Source: an uncultured Oscillospiraceae bacterium
GTDB taxonomy: Bacteria > Bacillota > Clostridia > Oscillospirales > Oscillospiraceae
Assembly (NCBI GenBank): GCA_944385765.1
Contig: CALWYL010000010.1
Location: forward strand, 1-42,729
Direction of reading: 5' to 3'
DNA length: 42,729 nucleotides
Position 1 is the first letter of the stretch; the number at the start of each line of letters is the position of its first letter. A program made the position numbers and the translations under genes. Of the stretch, positions 25,495-37,094 are shown piece after piece. Below the pieces are notes generated by a model that saw only the letters and a program-made list of their open reading frames with translations, had not been told where the DNA came from and made no database searches.

Positions 25495-25509
25495 GAACAT
25501 TATTTCCGC

Positions 25510-25527
25510 CTACTATTACTACTACTG
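25510..25527 (-). other. DnaA-trio element of the origin unwinding region
   Basis: Six consecutive triplets CTA CTA TTA CTA CTA CTG on the + strand, that is TAG/TAA-type trios on the - strand. This is almost the same as the DnaA-trio tract of Bacillus subtilis as I remember it. It lies about 40 nt before the dnaN start and downstream of the last box-like 9-mer (TTTTGAACA, 25491-25499), the expected order. DnaA is known to bind such trios to open the duplex. Confidence 0.75.
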
Positions 25528-25567
25528 AGAAATATCCTATCCTTTCTATCCTGAGGAGGAACTTGAA

Positions 25568-26680
25568 ATGAAGTTTTCCTGCGAAAAACATCTACTCCAG
25601 GCGGCCGCTTCCACCGCCGCCAGGGCCGCCTCGGCCAAGAGCCCCATCCCCGCCCTTGAGGGCCTGCTCATCCAGGCCGGCAGCATGGTGCGCATCACCG
25701 GCTACGACCTGAAAAAGGGCATCTACACCACCATGGAGGCCGATGTGGAGAACCCCGGGGCCGCCGTGCTCAACGCCAAGCTTTTCACGGAGATGCTGCG
25801 GCGTCTGCCGGACGGCGTGGTGACCGTGGAGGTGGACGGGCAGAACGCGGTAAAGGTCAAGTGCGGGCGCAGCGAGTACAACTTCATTGCCATAGACGCG
25901 GAGGAGTACCCGGAGCTGCCCGACACGGACGAGGCGGAGGCCGTATCCATCCCCCAGAACATACTGCGAGACATGATAGACGAGACCATCTTCGCCGTGT
26001 CCACCAACGAGAGCCGCCCGGTGTATATGGGCAGCCTGTTCGAGATAGAAAACGGCACACTGACCATAGTGTCCGTGGACGGCTACCGACTGGCGCTCCG
26101 GCGCGAGGGGCTGGACGGCAGCGGGCGCGACGGGCTGAGGTTCATAATCCCCGGCACCGCGCTGCAGGACATAGGCAGAATCTGCGCGGACTCCGAAGAG
26201 CAGGTGCTGATAAATGTCGGCGCCAAGCACGTCTCCTTCACCATAGGCAGCACGGTGGTCATATCCCGCAGGCTGGAGGGTGATTTCCTCAATTACCGGA
26301 AGGCCGTGCCGGAGAACTTCCGCAGCAAGCTGAAGATAAGCCGGGAGGAGTTCCTCTCCGTGGTGGACCGCGTGTCCCTGGTGGTGGATGAGAAGGTGAA
26401 AAACCCCCTGAGGCTCACTTTTGGCGACGGCAATATAGACTTCGTCTGCGTCACCCCGGTGGGCCGCGCGGAGGACGTCTGCTCCTGCGAGGGCAACGGG
26501 AACGAGACAGAGATAGGCTTCAACGACCGCTACCTGCGCGACGCGCTGAGGGCAGCTCCGGCGGACGAGCTGTTGGTGTGCATAAACACCGGCTCCTCCC
26601 CCTGCGTGTTTCTCCCGGCGGACGGCAGCGAGGGCTTTGTCTACATGGTGCTGCCCGTGAGGCTGAGAAGCGGCGAATGA
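25568..26680 (+). CDS. dnaN: DNA polymerase III subunit beta (sliding clamp)
   Basis: 370 residues, the usual length, three repeated clamp folds. Diagnostic stretches are [20 protein letters not shown], the middle-domain [24 protein letters not shown] with the conserved (S/T)DGxRLA motif, and the C-terminal [10 protein letters not shown] that forms the rim of the hydrophobic protein-binding pocket. It encircles DNA and tethers polymerases. ATG at 25568 has GAGGAGG 8 nt before it. First gene of the rightward replication cluster, immediately after oriC; yaaA begins 7 bp after its stop. Confidence 0.97.
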   Translation: MKFSCEKHLLQAAASTAARAASAKSPIPALEGLLIQAGSMVRITGYDLKKGIYTTMEADVENPGAAVLNAKLFTEMLRRLPDGVVTVEVDGQNAVKVKCGRSEYNFIAIDAEEYPELPDTDEAEAVSIPQNILRDMIDETIFAVSTNESRPVYMGSLFEIENGTLTIVSVDGYRLALRREGLDGSGRDGLRFIIPGTALQDIGRICADSEEQVLINVGAKHVSFTIGSTVVISRRLEGDFLNYRKAVPENFRSKLKISREEFLSVVDRVSLVVDEKVKNPLRLTFGDGNIDFVCVTPVGRAEDVCSCEGNGNETEIGFNDRYLRDALRAAPADELLVCINTGSSPCVFLPADGSEGFVYMVLPVRLRSGE

Positions 26681-26687
26681 AAAGGGT

Positions 26688-26906
26688 ATGAAAAAGGATA
26701 AGATAAGCATAGAGACGGAGTATATAAAGCTCGACTCCCTGCTGAAGCTCTCCGGGCTCTGCGAGACGGGCGGCGAGGCCAAGATAGTGATAAACGAGGG
26801 CCTGGTCTCTGTCAACGGGGAGGTCTGCCCTATGAGGGGGAAGAAGATACGCCCCGGCGACAGAGTGTCCTTTGACGGGGTGCTGCTCGAGGTCGAGGGC
26901 CCATGA
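26688..26906 (+). CDS. yaaA: S4-domain protein YaaA (RlbA-like)
   Basis: A 72-residue single S4 RNA-binding domain: [19 protein letters not shown], then [21 protein letters not shown] and RPGDRVSF, the classical S4 alpha-L motif. In Firmicutes this small protein sits between dnaN and recF and has been linked to ribosome assembly or RNA binding. The ribosome site (AAAAGGG) is only 1 nt before the ATG, an unusually short gap, so translation is probably coupled to dnaN 7 bp upstream. Its stop overlaps the recF start by 4 bp. Confidence 0.92.
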   Translation: MKKDKISIETEYIKLDSLLKLSGLCETGGEAKIVINEGLVSVNGEVCPMRGKKIRPGDRVSFDGVLLEVEGP

Positions 26907-28003
26907 AGGTCCGGAGAATAGCCCTCTCCGGCTTCCGCAACTACGACTGGGAGAGCTTTGACTTCTCTCCGGACACCAATGTCATACGCGGGGAGAACGG
27001 CCAGGGCAAGACGAACCTGCTGGAGGCTGTGTACATGCTCTCCTGCGGCAGGAGTTTCCGCACGAGGCTGGACCGGGACCTGGTGGGTTTCGGCTTCTCC
27101 TCGGCGGAGATACTCTCCGACATTGAGTCACACGGGCGGGAGCAGACGGTGAAAATGGTGCTCACGCCGGGACAGAGGAAGCAGATAACGGTCAACTCGG
27201 TGAAAAAGAGCGCCTCGGAGCTCTCGGGCACACTGACCAGCGTGCTCTTCTGCCCCGACGACCTGGAGCTGGTCAAGGAGGGCGCGGCCGTGAGGCGCCG
27301 GCTGATGGACACGGCCATCAGCCAGCTGAGGCCCAACTACGCCAGGCTGGTCTCGGAGTTCTCCCGTCTCTACGAGCAGAAGAGCTCAATACTGAGGGAG
27401 TGGAGGGAGAAGCCCTCGCTGCTGGATACGCTGGACGACTTCTCCGCCAGGATGTGCGCCGTATCCGCCAAACTGGTGCGCTATCGCGCGGCGTTCGTCT
27501 CCAGACTGGCCAAGTCGGCATCTCCGATACACAGGGAGTTCTCCGGCGGGGCGGACGAGCTGGAGCTGAGCTACCAGACTGTCTCCACCGTGCGGGACCC
27601 CTTCGGCCCGGAAAAGGAGATATTCTACGACATCTGCGAGCACCAGGAGAGGCACAGGAGAGCGGAAATAGACTCGGGACAGTGCCTCACCGGCGCGCAC
27701 AAGGACGACATCGTGATATCCATAAACGGCCGCAGCGCGCGCACATTCGGCTCGCAGGGGCAAAAGCGCACAGCCGCGCTCTCCGTAAAGCTCGCCGAGA
27801 GGGAGATACACCTGCAGGAGACCGGGGAATACCCCGTACTGCTGCTGGACGACGTGCTCAGCGAGCTGGACGCCAAACGCCAGGACTATGTCCTCAACAG
27901 GATAGGTGAGGGCCAGACGCTGATAACCTGCTGTGAGGACGACGGCATCGCCTCCCGCACAGGCGGCCGCGTGCTCACCATATCGGGGGGAAAACTGGTA
28001 TGA
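26903..28003 (+). CDS. recF: DNA replication and repair protein RecF
   Basis: 366 residues, SMC-like ATPase that helps load RecA at gaps. Walker [14 protein letters not shown] follows the N-terminal [16 protein letters not shown]; the ABC-type signature is in [18 protein letters not shown]; Walker B is [13 protein letters not shown]. The typical RecF spacing and the sequence CGRSFRT are present. The ATG overlaps yaaA by 4 bp and its own stop overlaps remB by 4 bp, so expression is tightly coupled. Confidence 0.97.
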   Translation: MKVRRIALSGFRNYDWESFDFSPDTNVIRGENGQGKTNLLEAVYMLSCGRSFRTRLDRDLVGFGFSSAEILSDIESHGREQTVKMVLTPGQRKQITVNSVKKSASELSGTLTSVLFCPDDLELVKEGAAVRRRLMDTAISQLRPNYARLVSEFSRLYEQKSSILREWREKPSLLDTLDDFSARMCAVSAKLVRYRAAFVSRLAKSASPIHREFSGGADELELSYQTVSTVRDPFGPEKEIFYDICEHQERHRRAEIDSGQCLTGAHKDDIVISINGRSARTFGSQGQKRTAALSVKLAEREIHLQETGEYPVLLLDDVLSELDAKRQDYVLNRIGEGQTLITCCEDDGIASRTGGRVLTISGGKLV

Positions 28004-28245
28004 CGGACTATCTGCACATAGGCGGACAGCATGTCGTGAGGCGCTCCGCTGTGTCCGGGATATTCGACATAGATAACACCACCTCCGCGAAATCCACCAG
28101 GGAGATGCTCGCGCGCGCCGAGAAAAACGGCGAGGTGGTCAACGCGGCGGAGGATTTGCCCAGGTCCTTCATCCTCTGCGAGGAGGACGGGACCAGGAGA
28201 GTGTACCTCTCCCAGCTCTCGCCCGCCGCACTGTCAAGACGCTGA
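28000..28245 (+). CDS. remB: DUF370 protein, RemB-like extracellular matrix regulator
   Basis: An 81-residue protein of the DUF370 (RemA/RemB) family. It opens with LHIGGQHVVRRSAVSGIFDID and continues with TREMLARAEKNGEVVN and PRSFILCEEDG, matching the small YaaB/RemB protein found between recF and gyrB in Bacillus. RemA-type proteins bind DNA and control matrix genes; the role of RemB is less clear. The ATG overlaps the recF stop by 4 bp. Confidence 0.9.
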   Translation: MTDYLHIGGQHVVRRSAVSGIFDIDNTTSAKSTREMLARAEKNGEVVNAAEDLPRSFILCEEDGTRRVYLSQLSPAALSRR

Positions 28246-30201
<1,956 letters not shown>

Positions 30202-30241
30202 CGGGCATGTGCCCATATCAAGGACCTAAGGTGGTTTATAG

Positions 30242-32740
30242 ATGGCAAAGGACTACAAACCAGAGGACATAATGTTCCCTGAACAGAAGATAGTATCTTC
30301 AGAAATCGTGAGCGAGATGAAGTCCAGCTTCATCGACTACGCCATGAGCGTCATAGTGGCCCGCGCGCTGCCGGACGTGCGCGACGGGCTGAAGCCGGTG
30401 CACCGGCGCATACTCTACGCCATGTACGAGGACGGGCTGACCGCGGACAAGCCCTTCAAGAAATCGGCGACCTGCGTGGGCGACGTGCTGGGCCGCTATC
30501 ACCCGCACGGAGACGCCTCGGTGTACGACGCCCTGGTGCGCCTGGCGCAGGACTTCTCCATGCGCTATCCGCTGGTGGAGGGCCACGGCAACTTCGGCTC
30601 GGTGGACGGCGACCCCCCGGCGGCCTACAGGTACACGGAGGCCCGCATGTCGCGCATATCCGACGAGATGCTGCGCGATTTGGAGAAGGACACCGTGGAC
30701 TGGGACCCCAACTTCGACGAGAGCCGCAGGGAGCCGCGCGTGCTGCCGGCCCGCTTCCCCAACCTGCTGGTGAACGGCTCGAGCGGCATAGCCGTCGGCA
30801 TGGCGACCAACATACCCCCGCACAACCTCACTGAGGTGATAAACGCCTGTGTCTGCGTGCTGGACAACCCGGAGGCCACCCTCTCAGACCTCATGCAGCA
30901 CGTCACGGGGCCCGACTTCCCCACCAGGGGCATAATCATGGGCCGCAGCGGCATCCGCGCGGCCTACGCCACCGGGCGCGGGAAGGTGATAGTCCGCGCG
31001 CGCACGGAGATGGAGGAGTACGGGCACGACCGCATCCGCATAATTGTCACCGAGCTGCCGTATCAGGTGAACAAAAAGCAGCTCATAGAGAACATGGCCG
31101 AGCAGGTGCGCGAAAAGCGGCTGGAGGGCATAAGCGGGCTGCGGGACGAGAGCGACCGCAACGGCATGCGCATAGTGATAGAGCTCAAGCGTGACGCCAA
31201 TCCCCAGGTGGTGCTAAACCGCCTCTTTGCCCAGACGCAGCTGCAGACCTCATTCTCCATAAACATGCTGGCGCTGGTGAACAACCAGAGGGCGCCCAAG
31301 ATACTCTCTCTGCGGCACATAATCGACGAGTACCTCACCTTCCAGGAGGAGCTGATAGTCCGCCGCACCAGGTTCGACCTGAAAAAGGCGCGCGAGAGGG
31401 CACATCTGCTGGAGGGGCTGCTGATTGCCCAGGACAACATCGACGAGGTAATCCGCATAATACGCGAGAGCTACGACGACGCCAGGGAAAACCTGATGCG
31501 CCGCTTCGACCTGGACGAGGTGCAGGCCCAGGCCATTTTGGACATGCGCCTGAAGGCCCTGCAGGGGCTTGACCGGGAGAAGCTGGAGAAGGAGTATGCC
31601 GAGCTGGAGGAGCGCATCTCCTACTTCGAGGGGCTGCTGGCCGACCCGGAGAAGGTCAAGGGCGTGCTCAAGGACGAGCTCACCGCGCTGCGCGACAAGT
31701 ACGGCGACGGGCGCAAGACCGAGATACAGGAGGTCGAGGACGAGATAGACGTCGAGGACCTCATTGAGGAGGAGGAGTGCGTCTACACGCTGACGCACGG
31801 CGGATACATCAAGCGCCTGCCCGCCAGCGAGTACCGCGCGCAGGGCCGCGGGGGCAAGGGCATCAGGGCCATGGCCACCCGCGAGGAGGACTATGTGGAG
31901 ACCGTGTTCACCGCCTCCACCCACGACAATATCCTCTTCTTCACGAATTATGGCCGCTGCTACCGCAAGAAGGGCTATCAGATACCGGAGGCGGGGCGCA
32001 ACGCGCGCGGCACCAACATCGTGAACATCATCCCCACGGAGGGCGGCGAGCGGGTGAACGCCATGCTGCACGTGCGCGACATGGAGGAGGACCTCTACAT
32101 CGTGATGGTGACCAAGAACGGCACCATAAAGCGCATGAGGCTCGACGCCATAAAGAACATCCGCAAGAGCGGCATCCGGGCGCTGAATATAGATGAGGGC
32201 GACAGCCTCATCTCCGTCAGGCTCACGGACGGGACGCAGAACATACTTATCGCCACTCACGCCGGCTACGCCATATGCTTTGACGAGAACGACGTGCGGC
32301 CCATGGGCCGCGAGGCCACGGGCGTGCGCGGCATAAAGCTGCGCGAGGGCGACTGGGCGGTGGGCGCCGGCAGAGCTGGGGCGGGCAGCGCGCTGCTCTC
32401 CGTCACCGAGAACGGCTACGGCAAGCGCACGGCCATCGACGAGTATCTCCGCGGGGGCGAGGACGCCTCGCCGCAGAGGCGCGGCGGCATGGGCGTGAAG
32501 AACTACAACTGCACGGAAAAGACCGGCTTTGTGGCCGACATGAAGGTCGTATCAGAGGATGACGACGTGCTGATAGTGGCCGACGACGGCACCATAATCC
32601 GCACCAGCGTGGCCAATATCAGCCTGCTGGGCCGCGCCACCCAGGGCGTGCGCGTCATGCGCCCGAATCCGGGGGCCAAGGTCATATCCATCGCCCGCAC
32701 GGACAGGGAGGACAGCGCCGAAGAGCCGGAGGAAGAATGA
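30242..32740 (+). CDS. gyrA: DNA gyrase subunit A
   Basis: 832 residues. Breakage-reunion domain with catalytic Tyr131 in [10 protein letters not shown]. The quinolone-determining region reads [17 protein letters not shown]; the position equal to E. coli Ser83 is Ala92 and the next residue is Ser. A coiled-coil gate is followed by the C-terminal beta-pinwheel. The GyrA box is QGRGGKG (commonly QRRGGKG) near residue 536, in keeping with gyrase rather than topoisomerase IV. It is 40 bp after gyrB; its stop overlaps the rnhA start by 4 bp. Confidence 0.98.
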   Translation: MAKDYKPEDIMFPEQKIVSSEIVSEMKSSFIDYAMSVIVARALPDVRDGLKPVHRRILYAMYEDGLTADKPFKKSATCVGDVLGRYHPHGDASVYDALVRLAQDFSMRYPLVEGHGNFGSVDGDPPAAYRYTEARMSRISDEMLRDLEKDTVDWDPNFDESRREPRVLPARFPNLLVNGSSGIAVGMATNIPPHNLTEVINACVCVLDNPEATLSDLMQHVTGPDFPTRGIIMGRSGIRAAYATGRGKVIVRARTEMEEYGHDRIRIIVTELPYQVNKKQLIENMAEQVREKRLEGISGLRDESDRNGMRIVIELKRDANPQVVLNRLFAQTQLQTSFSINMLALVNNQRAPKILSLRHIIDEYLTFQEELIVRRTRFDLKKARERAHLLEGLLIAQDNIDEVIRIIRESYDDARENLMRRFDLDEVQAQAILDMRLKALQGLDREKLEKEYAELEERISYFEGLLADPEKVKGVLKDELTALRDKYGDGRKTEIQEVEDEIDVEDLIEEEECVYTLTHGGYIKRLPASEYRAQGRGGKGIRAMATREEDYVETVFTASTHDNILFFTNYGRCYRKKGYQIPEAGRNARGTNIVNIIPTEGGERVNAMLHVRDMEEDLYIVMVTKNGTIKRMRLDAIKNIRKSGIRALNIDEGDSLISVRLTDGTQNILIATHAGYAICFDENDVRPMGREATGVRGIKLREGDWAVGAGRAGAGSALLSVTENGYGKRTAIDEYLRGGEDASPQRRGGMGVKNYNCTEKTGFVADMKVVSEDDDVLIVADDGTIIRTSVANISLLGRATQGVRVMRPNPGAKVISIARTDREDSAEEPEEE

Positions 32741-33195
32741 AGCTGGTGACGATATACACCGACGGGGCCTGCAGCGGAAACCCGGGCCCCGGCGGCTGGG
32801 GTGCCATACTCAGGTACGGCGAGAGGGAAAAGGAGCTCTCGGGCGGCGAGGCGGAGACCACGAACAACAGGATGGAGCTCTCCGCCGTCATCGCCGCCCT
32901 CTCGGCGCTGCGCGAGCCCTGCCGCGTGGAGCTGTACACGGACTCGCAGTATATCGAGAGGGCCGTAAACGACGGCTGGCTGGCCGGATGGAAGCGCAAG
33001 GGCTGGAAGCGCAAGGGCGGGGAGCTGAAAAATATCCCGCTCTGGCAGGAGCTGGACCGGCTGCTGTGCGCGCACGACGTGGAGGTCCACTGGGTGAAGG
33101 GACACGCTGATAATGAGTTCAACAACCGCTGTGACGCGCTGGCCGTGGAGCAGCGGGATAAATACGCCTGTCAGGGGGGTAGAACCGGCAAGTGA
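32737..33195 (+). CDS. rnhA: Ribonuclease HI
   Basis: 152 residues. Cleaves the RNA strand of RNA-DNA hybrids. The metal-binding carboxylates are all present: Asp9 in [11 protein letters not shown], Glu47 in NRMEL, Asp69 in LYTDSQY and Asp133 in NNRCDALA, with His123 in [11 protein letters not shown]. The basic substrate-binding handle is present as [12 protein letters not shown] (about 84-95), so this is the E. coli-like type. The ATG overlaps the gyrA stop (ATGA), placing R-loop removal and supercoiling under one transcript. The stop overlaps the next GTG start by 4 bp. Confidence 0.96.
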   Translation: MKLVTIYTDGACSGNPGPGGWGAILRYGEREKELSGGEAETTNNRMELSAVIAALSALREPCRVELYTDSQYIERAVNDGWLAGWKRKGWKRKGGELKNIPLWQELDRLLCAHDVEVHWVKGHADNEFNNRCDALAVEQRDKYACQGGRTGK

Positions 33196-34994
33196 AAAAG
33201 ACCAGAGAGATAAACTATAACGGCCCGCAGCTGAGCATATTCCTCTCCTTCTTCCGGCCGCACATGAAGCTGTTTTTGCTGGACATGCTCTGCGCGCTGA
33301 CGGCCTCGGTGATAGACCTGGTGTTTCCCTATGTCTCGCGGCTGTCCATGACCGAGCTGCTGCCGGACCGGCTGTTCGAGACCTTCTTCATCGTAATGGG
33401 CATAATGTTCATAGCCTATCTGCTCAAGGGCGTGTGCTACTACTTCATCACCGTCCTGGGGCACCGCATGGGCGTGTATGTGGAGGCGGACATGCGCCAC
33501 GCCGTGTTCAACCACATGCAGCGGCTCTCCTTTTCCTTCTTCGACAAGAACCGCACCGGCGTGCTGATGAGCCGCATCACCACGGACCTCTTTGAGATAA
33601 CGGAGCTGGCGCACCACGGGCCGGAGGACATCATCATCAGCGGACTGACCATAGTGGGCTCGCTGGCCGTGATGTTCACCATACAGTGGAAGCTGGCGCT
33701 GGTGCTGGCCATAACTCTGCCCATATTCATCGCCTTCACCCTCTCGCGCCGCGTGAACATGAAGCGGGCCAACATAGAGGTCAAGAGGCAGACGGCGGAG
33801 ATAAACGCCGCCATAGAGTCCGGCATATCCGGCATCCGCACGGCCAAGGCCTTCGCCAACGAGGAGGAGGAGGACGAGAAATTCGTCAGCGCCAACGACC
33901 GCTACAAGACCGCCCGCTCCCGCTACTACAAGGCCATGGGCGGCTTCATGAGCGGCATGGAGTTCACCACCAGCATCATGCAGGTGCTGGTTATCACCGC
34001 CGGCGGCATCTTCATCATGCGCGGCGAGCTCGATTACATAGACCTGATGACCTTCTCCCTCTATGTGTCCACCTTCGTCACCCCCATACGCAAACTGGCG
34101 CAGTTCTCCGAGATTTACATGCAGGGCACCGCGGGCTTCACCCGCTTTTTGGAGCTCATGCGCACCGAGCCCTCCATCAAGGACGCGCCCGACGCCATAG
34201 ATCTGGGCAGCGTTAAGGGCGAGGTGGAATACCGCCACGTCAGCTTCGAGTACAACGAGGAGTCCGGCCCTGTGCTCTCCGATGTGTCGCTGACCATCGC
34301 CCCGGGGGAGAAGCTGGCGGTCGTGGGCCCCTCGGGAGGGGGCAAGACCACGCTGTGCCAGCTGCTGCCGCGGTTTTACGACGTGACGGACGGCGCCGTG
34401 CTGATAGACGGGCACGACGTGCGCAGCGTGACGCAGGACTCCCTGCGGCGCAACATAGGCGTCATACAGCAGGACGTGTTCATATTTGCCGCCACGATAC
34501 GGGAGAATATCCGCTACGGCCGCCCCGACGCCACGGACGCCGAGGTGGTGGCCGCCGCCGTGCGCGCGGAGATACACCAGGAGATAATGCAGATGCCGGA
34601 TGGCTATGACACCTATGTGGGCGAGCGCGGCGTAATGCTCTCCGGCGGGCAGAAGCAGCGGCTGAGCATAGCGCGCGTGTTTTTGAAAAACCCGCCGGTG
34701 CTGATACTCGACGAGGCCACCAGCGCCCTGGACACCGTGACCGAGCAGCGCATCCAGGCCTCTCTCGACGAGCTGGCCGAGGGGCGCACCAGCATAATTA
34801 TCGCCCACCGGCTCTCCACCATCCACAACGCCGACCGCATAGCGGTGATTGAGAAGGAGAAGATACTCGAGCTGGGCACACACGCCGAGCTGCTGGCCAA
34901 AAACGGGGCCTACGCCGCGCTGTACCACGCGCAGGCCTTCACGGAGGACCAGGGCGGGGGCGGACAGGACATTTCCGGAGGAAAACAGGAATGA
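33192..34994 (+). CDS. ABC transporter, fused permease and ATPase (exporter type)
   Basis: 600 residues, one full half-transporter. An N-terminal six-helix ABC exporter membrane domain (about 20-320) is followed by an ATPase domain (about 335-585) with Walker [19 protein letters not shown], signature [13 protein letters not shown], Walker [13 protein letters not shown] and switch [13 protein letters not shown]. It most likely works as a homodimer like MsbA/BmrA (lipid or multidrug export), since no partner half lies beside it. Start is GTG overlapping the rnhA stop. Substrate cannot be told from sequence. Confidence 0.95.
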   Translation: MKKTREINYNGPQLSIFLSFFRPHMKLFLLDMLCALTASVIDLVFPYVSRLSMTELLPDRLFETFFIVMGIMFIAYLLKGVCYYFITVLGHRMGVYVEADMRHAVFNHMQRLSFSFFDKNRTGVLMSRITTDLFEITELAHHGPEDIIISGLTIVGSLAVMFTIQWKLALVLAITLPIFIAFTLSRRVNMKRANIEVKRQTAEINAAIESGISGIRTAKAFANEEEEDEKFVSANDRYKTARSRYYKAMGGFMSGMEFTTSIMQVLVITAGGIFIMRGELDYIDLMTFSLYVSTFVTPIRKLAQFSEIYMQGTAGFTRFLELMRTEPSIKDAPDAIDLGSVKGEVEYRHVSFEYNEESGPVLSDVSLTIAPGEKLAVVGPSGGGKTTLCQLLPRFYDVTDGAVLIDGHDVRSVTQDSLRRNIGVIQQDVFIFAATIRENIRYGRPDATDAEVVAAAVRAEIHQEIMQMPDGYDTYVGERGVMLSGGQKQRLSIARVFLKNPPVLILDEATSALDTVTEQRIQASLDELAEGRTSIIIAHRLSTIHNADRIAVIEKEKILELGTHAELLAKNGAYAALYHAQAFTEDQGGGGQDISGGKQE

Positions 34995-35548
34995 GCGATT
35001 ACATAATAGAGCGCGGCGGGCACGAGGACCTGCACCGCGTCTACCCCATGATGAGCTACGACTTCGAGAGCTGGGAGCGGCCCACGGAGGGCGAGTTCCA
35101 CGCCGCCATGCTCAAGGGGGCGGAGCTGCTGCTGCTGAAAAACGGCGAGGGCTGCGAGTGCGGCTACGCCATGATGCTGAAAAGCCGGGGCGCGGAATAT
35201 GTGCTGCTGGGCTGGCTGGGCGTCTACCCCACGGTGCGCGGCCACGGCGTGGGAGGAGTCTTCCTCTCGCTGCTGTCGGAGCACTACGCCGCCCTGGGGG
35301 GCATACTGCTGGAGGTTACCAAGTACCCGGAGCTGGAGAAGGCCCGCAAGCTGCACGCCTTCTACGGCCGCAACGGCTATGCGGACGTGAACTGCGCCTA
35401 CAGCATCTACGGCGAGCCCTCGGCGCTGATGTACCGCCGGCTGGCCGGGCCGGAGGACATATCCGGCGACATACGCGCGGTCATGCGCGAGTGCTACCTG
35501 CCACTCTACGGCGACGCCGAGCAGGCGAGGTATATCGACATAAAGTGA
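34991..35548 (+). CDS. GNAT family N-acetyltransferase
   Basis: 185 residues. The core GNAT signature is LGWLGVYPTVRGHGVGGVFLSLL with the acetyl-CoA loop RGHGVG, followed by ARKLHAFYGRNGYADVN, the usual fourth motif. The acceptor cannot be predicted. The ATG overlaps the ABC transporter stop by 4 bp, so it is the last gene of the dnaN-to-GNAT run; coupling suggests a common transcript but not necessarily a common pathway. Confidence 0.87.
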   Translation: MSDYIIERGGHEDLHRVYPMMSYDFESWERPTEGEFHAAMLKGAELLLLKNGEGCECGYAMMLKSRGAEYVLLGWLGVYPTVRGHGVGGVFLSLLSEHYAALGGILLEVTKYPELEKARKLHAFYGRNGYADVNCAYSIYGEPSALMYRRLAGPEDISGDIRAVMRECYLPLYGDAEQARYIDIK

Positions 35549-35557
35549 GCGCGGGTG

Positions 35558-35586
35558 TTGACAAGCCGGCGCGCGCTGTATAAAAT
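35558..35586 (+). promoter_or_regulatory. Sigma-A promoter of proS
   Basis: A perfect TTGACA (35558-35563), 17 bp, TAAAAT (35581-35586). It starts 9 bp after the GNAT stop and yields a leader of about 47 nt. Confidence 0.8.
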
Positions 35587-35605
35587 CATCATCTGTAAAA
35601 AGTGC

Positions 35606-35624
35606 CCGGCGGAAGGGCCGCCGG
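35606..35624 (+). promoter_or_regulatory. Hairpin in the proS leader
   Basis: CCGGCGG (35606-35612) and CCGCCGG (35618-35624) form a perfect 7-bp stem with loop AAGGG, ending 2 nt before the AAGGAGG ribosome site (35627-35633). No T-box motif is seen. It may just present the ribosome site or stabilise the mRNA. Confidence 0.5.
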
Positions 35625-35639
35625 CCAAGGAGGTCAATC

Positions 35640-37079
35640 ATGGCTAAAGAAAAACGGGTCCGCGAGATAACGGACATGGAGCAGGATTTCGCCCAGTGGT
35701 TCACCGACGTGTGCACCAAGGCGGAGCTGGTAGACTACTCAGGGGTGAAGGGCCTGTTCATACTGAGGCCTTACGGCTACGCCATCTGGGAGAACATACA
35801 GTCCTTCCTCGACCGGCGCTTCAAGGAGACGGGGCATGTCAACGTCTCCATGCCCATGCTCATACCGGAGAGCCTGCTGCAGAAGGAGAAGGACCATGTG
35901 GAGGGCTTTGCCCCCGAGTGCGCCTGGGTGACCATGGGCGGCAGCGAGGAGCTGCCGGAGAGGCTGTGCATCCGCCCCACCAGCGAGACGCTCTTCTGCG
36001 AGCACTGGAGCCATGTGGTGCACTCCTGGCGCGACCTGCCCTGCCTCTACAACCAGTGGTGCAGCGTGCTGCGCTGGGAGAAGACCACCCGCCCCTTCCT
36101 GCGCGGGCGCGAATTCCTCTGGCAGGAGGGGCACACGATACACGCCACGGCCGAGGAGGCCCTGGAGGAGACGCGGCAGATGCTGGAGATATACGCCGAG
36201 CTGTGCGAGACGCAACTGGCCATGCCCGTGATACGCGGCGACAAGACCGAGAAGGAGAAGTTCGCCGGGGCGGAGAATACCTACACCATCGAGTGCATGA
36301 TGCACGACCGTAAGGCCCTGCAGGCGGGCACCAGCCACTATTTCGGGGACGGCTTTGCCAAGGCCTTCGGCATCACCTTCTCCGACCGTGAGAACAAGCT
36401 GTGCAGCCCCTATGAGACCAGCTGGGGCCTCTCCACCCGCACCATCGGCGGGCTGATAATGACCCACGGCGACAACAACGGCCTGGTGCTGCCGCCGCAC
36501 ATAGCGCCCATCCAGGTGATAGTGCTGCCCATAGCCGCCCACAAGCCGGGCGTCACCGAGGCCGCCGAGGCCCTCGTCGGGCGGCTCAAGGCCGCCGGGG
36601 TGCGCGTGAAGGGCGACTTCTCCGACAACTCCCCCGGCTGGAAGTTCGCCGAGTGGGAGATGAAGGGCGTCCCCCTGCGCCTCGAGCTGGGACCCCGCGA
36701 CATAGAGCAGGGCGTCTGCGTGGCCGCGCGGCGCGACGACGGCGAGAAGGTCACCCTGCCCCTGGAGGACATAGAGCGGAGCGTGCCCGAGCTGCTCGAG
36801 CGGGTGCAGCAGGGCCTCTTCGACAAGGCCAAGCGCAACCTCGACGAGCACACCTACACCGCCACGACGGTCGATGAGGTCCGTGACGTCATCGAGAACC
36901 GCGGCGGCGGCTTCGTGAAGACCATGTGGTGCGGCGACGAGGCGTGCGAGCTGAAGATGAAGGAGCTCGCCGGCGTCTCCAGCCGCTGCATGCCCTTTGA
37001 GCAGGAGCACCTGGGCGAAGTCTGCCCGGTGTGCGGCAGGCCCGCCAGGAAGATGATAATCTGGGGCGTGGCATATTGA
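35640..37079 (+). CDS. proS: Proline--tRNA ligase, archaeal/eukaryotic type
   Basis: 479 residues, class IIa synthetase charging tRNA-Pro. It lacks the large editing insert of bacterial ProRS and matches the type 3 (ProRS of eukaryotes/archaea and some bacteria) layout: [33 protein letters not shown] (motif 2), an anticodon domain with [14 protein letters not shown], and a C-terminal zinc-ribbon-like part with Cys residues in MWCGDEACE and [18 protein letters not shown] ending in the characteristic aromatic WGVAY. It has its own promoter; the next gene follows by 15 bp. Confidence 0.97.
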   Translation: MAKEKRVREITDMEQDFAQWFTDVCTKAELVDYSGVKGLFILRPYGYAIWENIQSFLDRRFKETGHVNVSMPMLIPESLLQKEKDHVEGFAPECAWVTMGGSEELPERLCIRPTSETLFCEHWSHVVHSWRDLPCLYNQWCSVLRWEKTTRPFLRGREFLWQEGHTIHATAEEALEETRQMLEIYAELCETQLAMPVIRGDKTEKEKFAGAENTYTIECMMHDRKALQAGTSHYFGDGFAKAFGITFSDRENKLCSPYETSWGLSTRTIGGLIMTHGDNNGLVLPPHIAPIQVIVLPIAAHKPGVTEAAEALVGRLKAAGVRVKGDFSDNSPGWKFAEWEMKGVPLRLELGPRDIEQGVCVAARRDDGEKVTLPLEDIERSVPELLERVQQGLFDKAKRNLDEHTYTATTVDEVRDVIENRGGGFVKTMWCGDEACELKMKELAGVSSRCMPFEQEHLGEVCPVCGRPARKMIIWGVAY

Positions 37080-37094
37080 GACGGGGGAGACGAC

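Larger units (their letters stand above)
25342..25567. other. oriC: Probable chromosomal replication origin (oriC), dnaA-dnaN intergenic
   Basis: 226 bp without a gene between dnaA and dnaN, AT-rich against a GC-rich background. One near-canonical DnaA box occurs as TGTGGAAAA (25355-25363, reverse of TTTTCCACA). Other box-like 9-mers differ: TGTTCATAA (25390-25398), TGTTTAAAA (25419-25427), TGTTGAAAG (25380-25388), TGTTCGTAT (25347-25355), CTTTGAACA (25448-25456) and TTTTGAACA (25491-25499), plus TTGCGCACA (25436-25444). Boxes on the left are mostly in reverse orientation and those on the right forward. A hairpin and a DnaA-trio tract follow before the dnaN ribosome site. Position and content support oriC; function is inferred. 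Confidence 0.8.
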
